Source: JBHJHP01 sp042219855
GTDB lineage: Bacteria > Bacteroidota > Bacteroidia > Bacteroidales > UBA5342
DNA length: 64,000 bases
Reading direction: 5' to 3'
Assembly (NCBI RefSeq): GCF_042219855.1
Contig: NZ_JBHJHP010000004.1
Location: 248,001-312,000, forward strand
The notes under the pieces were generated by a model that saw only the letters and a list, made by a program, of their open reading frames with translations, was not told the origin of the DNA and searched no databases. The position numbers were made by a program, and so were the translations under genes. Shown piece by piece: positions 63,455 through 64,000 of the stretch (the first letter of the stretch is position 1; every line of letters starts with the position of its first letter).

Positions 63455-64000
63455 TTAATCAGTCATCTGCTGTGTGTGCAGGTAATTATAATCTTTCATG
63501 ATGGTGATGAGAAACTGAACTGGTTTAAGATCAGACCTGATCCCCATCTTTTTGGACACTGCATCTTTTGTTTTTAAAGCAAAAAGCTGTGATTCCTGGT
63601 TCTGATTCGTATTTTGCAAAAACTGTATGACCTCGTTTATCGTCCTGATATCTGTCTCTTCCAGCATTTCTACTTCAGGAAACTGCATGCTGTAATTCTG
63701 GGGTAACTTTAAAAACATGGATCCCCTGACCTTTTTCTGTTTTGTACGAAGTAAAATGGTTTTTCCAACAATATCTCCTAAACGTTGATTTTTTTTGGTT
63801 CCGACGATAAACACGGTGGCAACAGAACCAAATAAAAGTGCGATATCGACCAGGCGAAATACCCAGCGGATGAAAATGCTGACAAAAGAAGCCGAAGTGC
63901 CGTTTTCATTATAAACACGGATGTTCATCACGTTTTTCCCCGGACTCTGTCCATTCATAAACTGTTCGAATATTAAATGATAGAGAAGCACCGGAATGGA
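63455..64000 (-). CDS. RDD-family membrane protein (5' end off window)
   Basis: At least 181 residues; the reading frame is open to the window edge on the 5' side, so the GTG at 63991 is not the true start. RDD-family features: a helix with LLYHLIFEQFMNGQSPGKNVMNIRVYNENG in parts, the Arg/Asp pair in IRWVFRLVDIALLFGSVA, and QRLGDIVGKTILL. The last ~80 residues are soluble. RDD proteins have no firm role; some may be Na+/H+ antiporters. 20 bp from the RNase Z extended start. Confidence 0.85.
   Translation of the reverse strand, partial: SIPVLLYHLIFEQFMNGQSPGKNVMNIRVYNENGTSASFVSIFIRWVFRLVDIALLFGSVATVFIVGTKKNQRLGDIVGKTILLRTKQKKVRGSMFLKLPQNYSMQFPEVEMLEETDIRTINEVIQFLQNTNQNQESQLFALKTKDAVSKKMGIRSDLKPVQFLITIMKDYNYLHTQQMTD

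Overview
The window looks like a chromosome segment of a Bacteroidota bacterium, most likely Bacteroidales/Marinilabiliales-like; I cannot name a genus from the sequence. The signs are TAnnTTTG-type -7 promoter elements (the Bacteroidetes sigma factor consensus) before many genes, a giant cell-surface protein with a type IX secretion (T9SS) C-terminal domain, a TonB-dependent receptor paired with a DUF4249 lipoprotein, and an arabinose cluster controlled by a Nudix-derived AraR. One assembly gap of 178 N lies at 21214-21391. There are no complete insertion sequences other than a RAYT-type transposase, no CRISPR array and no phage.

Layout. 1-1638: a secreted LamG-domain protein on the minus strand, frameshifted and cut by the window edge. 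1833-6069: ftsK, lolA, trxB. 6145-7305: a 4-copy tandem array of a 286-bp hairpin-rich intergenic repeat. 7371-10252: a membrane sensor kinase, a VanZ-like protein and a RAYT transposase with REP-like palindromes, one of them inside its own coding sequence. 10378-14372: gcvH, then ligA-unknown-dapA. 14387-15920: a small T9SS cargo-like gene flanked on both sides by the same 7-bp-period repeat. 15929-20585: rnhB, an M28 cyclase-like lipoprotein and cysS as an overlapping minus-strand operon, then a soluble hybrid kinase. 21006-21873: tRNA-Leu(GAG) and tRNA-Gly(GCC), with a 117-bp tandem array that repeats the 3' end of the tRNA-Leu plus its terminator. 22144-32256: one 3370-residue adhesin-like protein. 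32333-40722: nth, a VIT-VWA-TonB_C fusion, a small secreted protein, a DUF4249/TonB receptor pair and a nucleoid-associated protein. 40808-42600: a second intergenic array with alternating long and short units. 42850-47836: a plus-strand run (small membrane protein, mutL, two rhomboid proteases, an EEP-family membrane protein). 47944-53079: a six-gene minus-strand run led by pepE and including lptB. 53466-60873: an arabinose cluster of two divergent operons (galM and an MFS sugar transporter; an SSS symporter, araR, araD, araB) with no araA. 60992-64000: an M20 dipeptidase, RNase Z and a partial RDD protein.

Most genes are housekeeping. The unusual material is largely between genes: at least five families of short palindromic or tandem repeats occupy nearly every long non-coding stretch. 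The most striking is the tRNA-Leu 3'-end/terminator tandem array, which is organised like the rtT repeats known downstream of E. coli tyrT.
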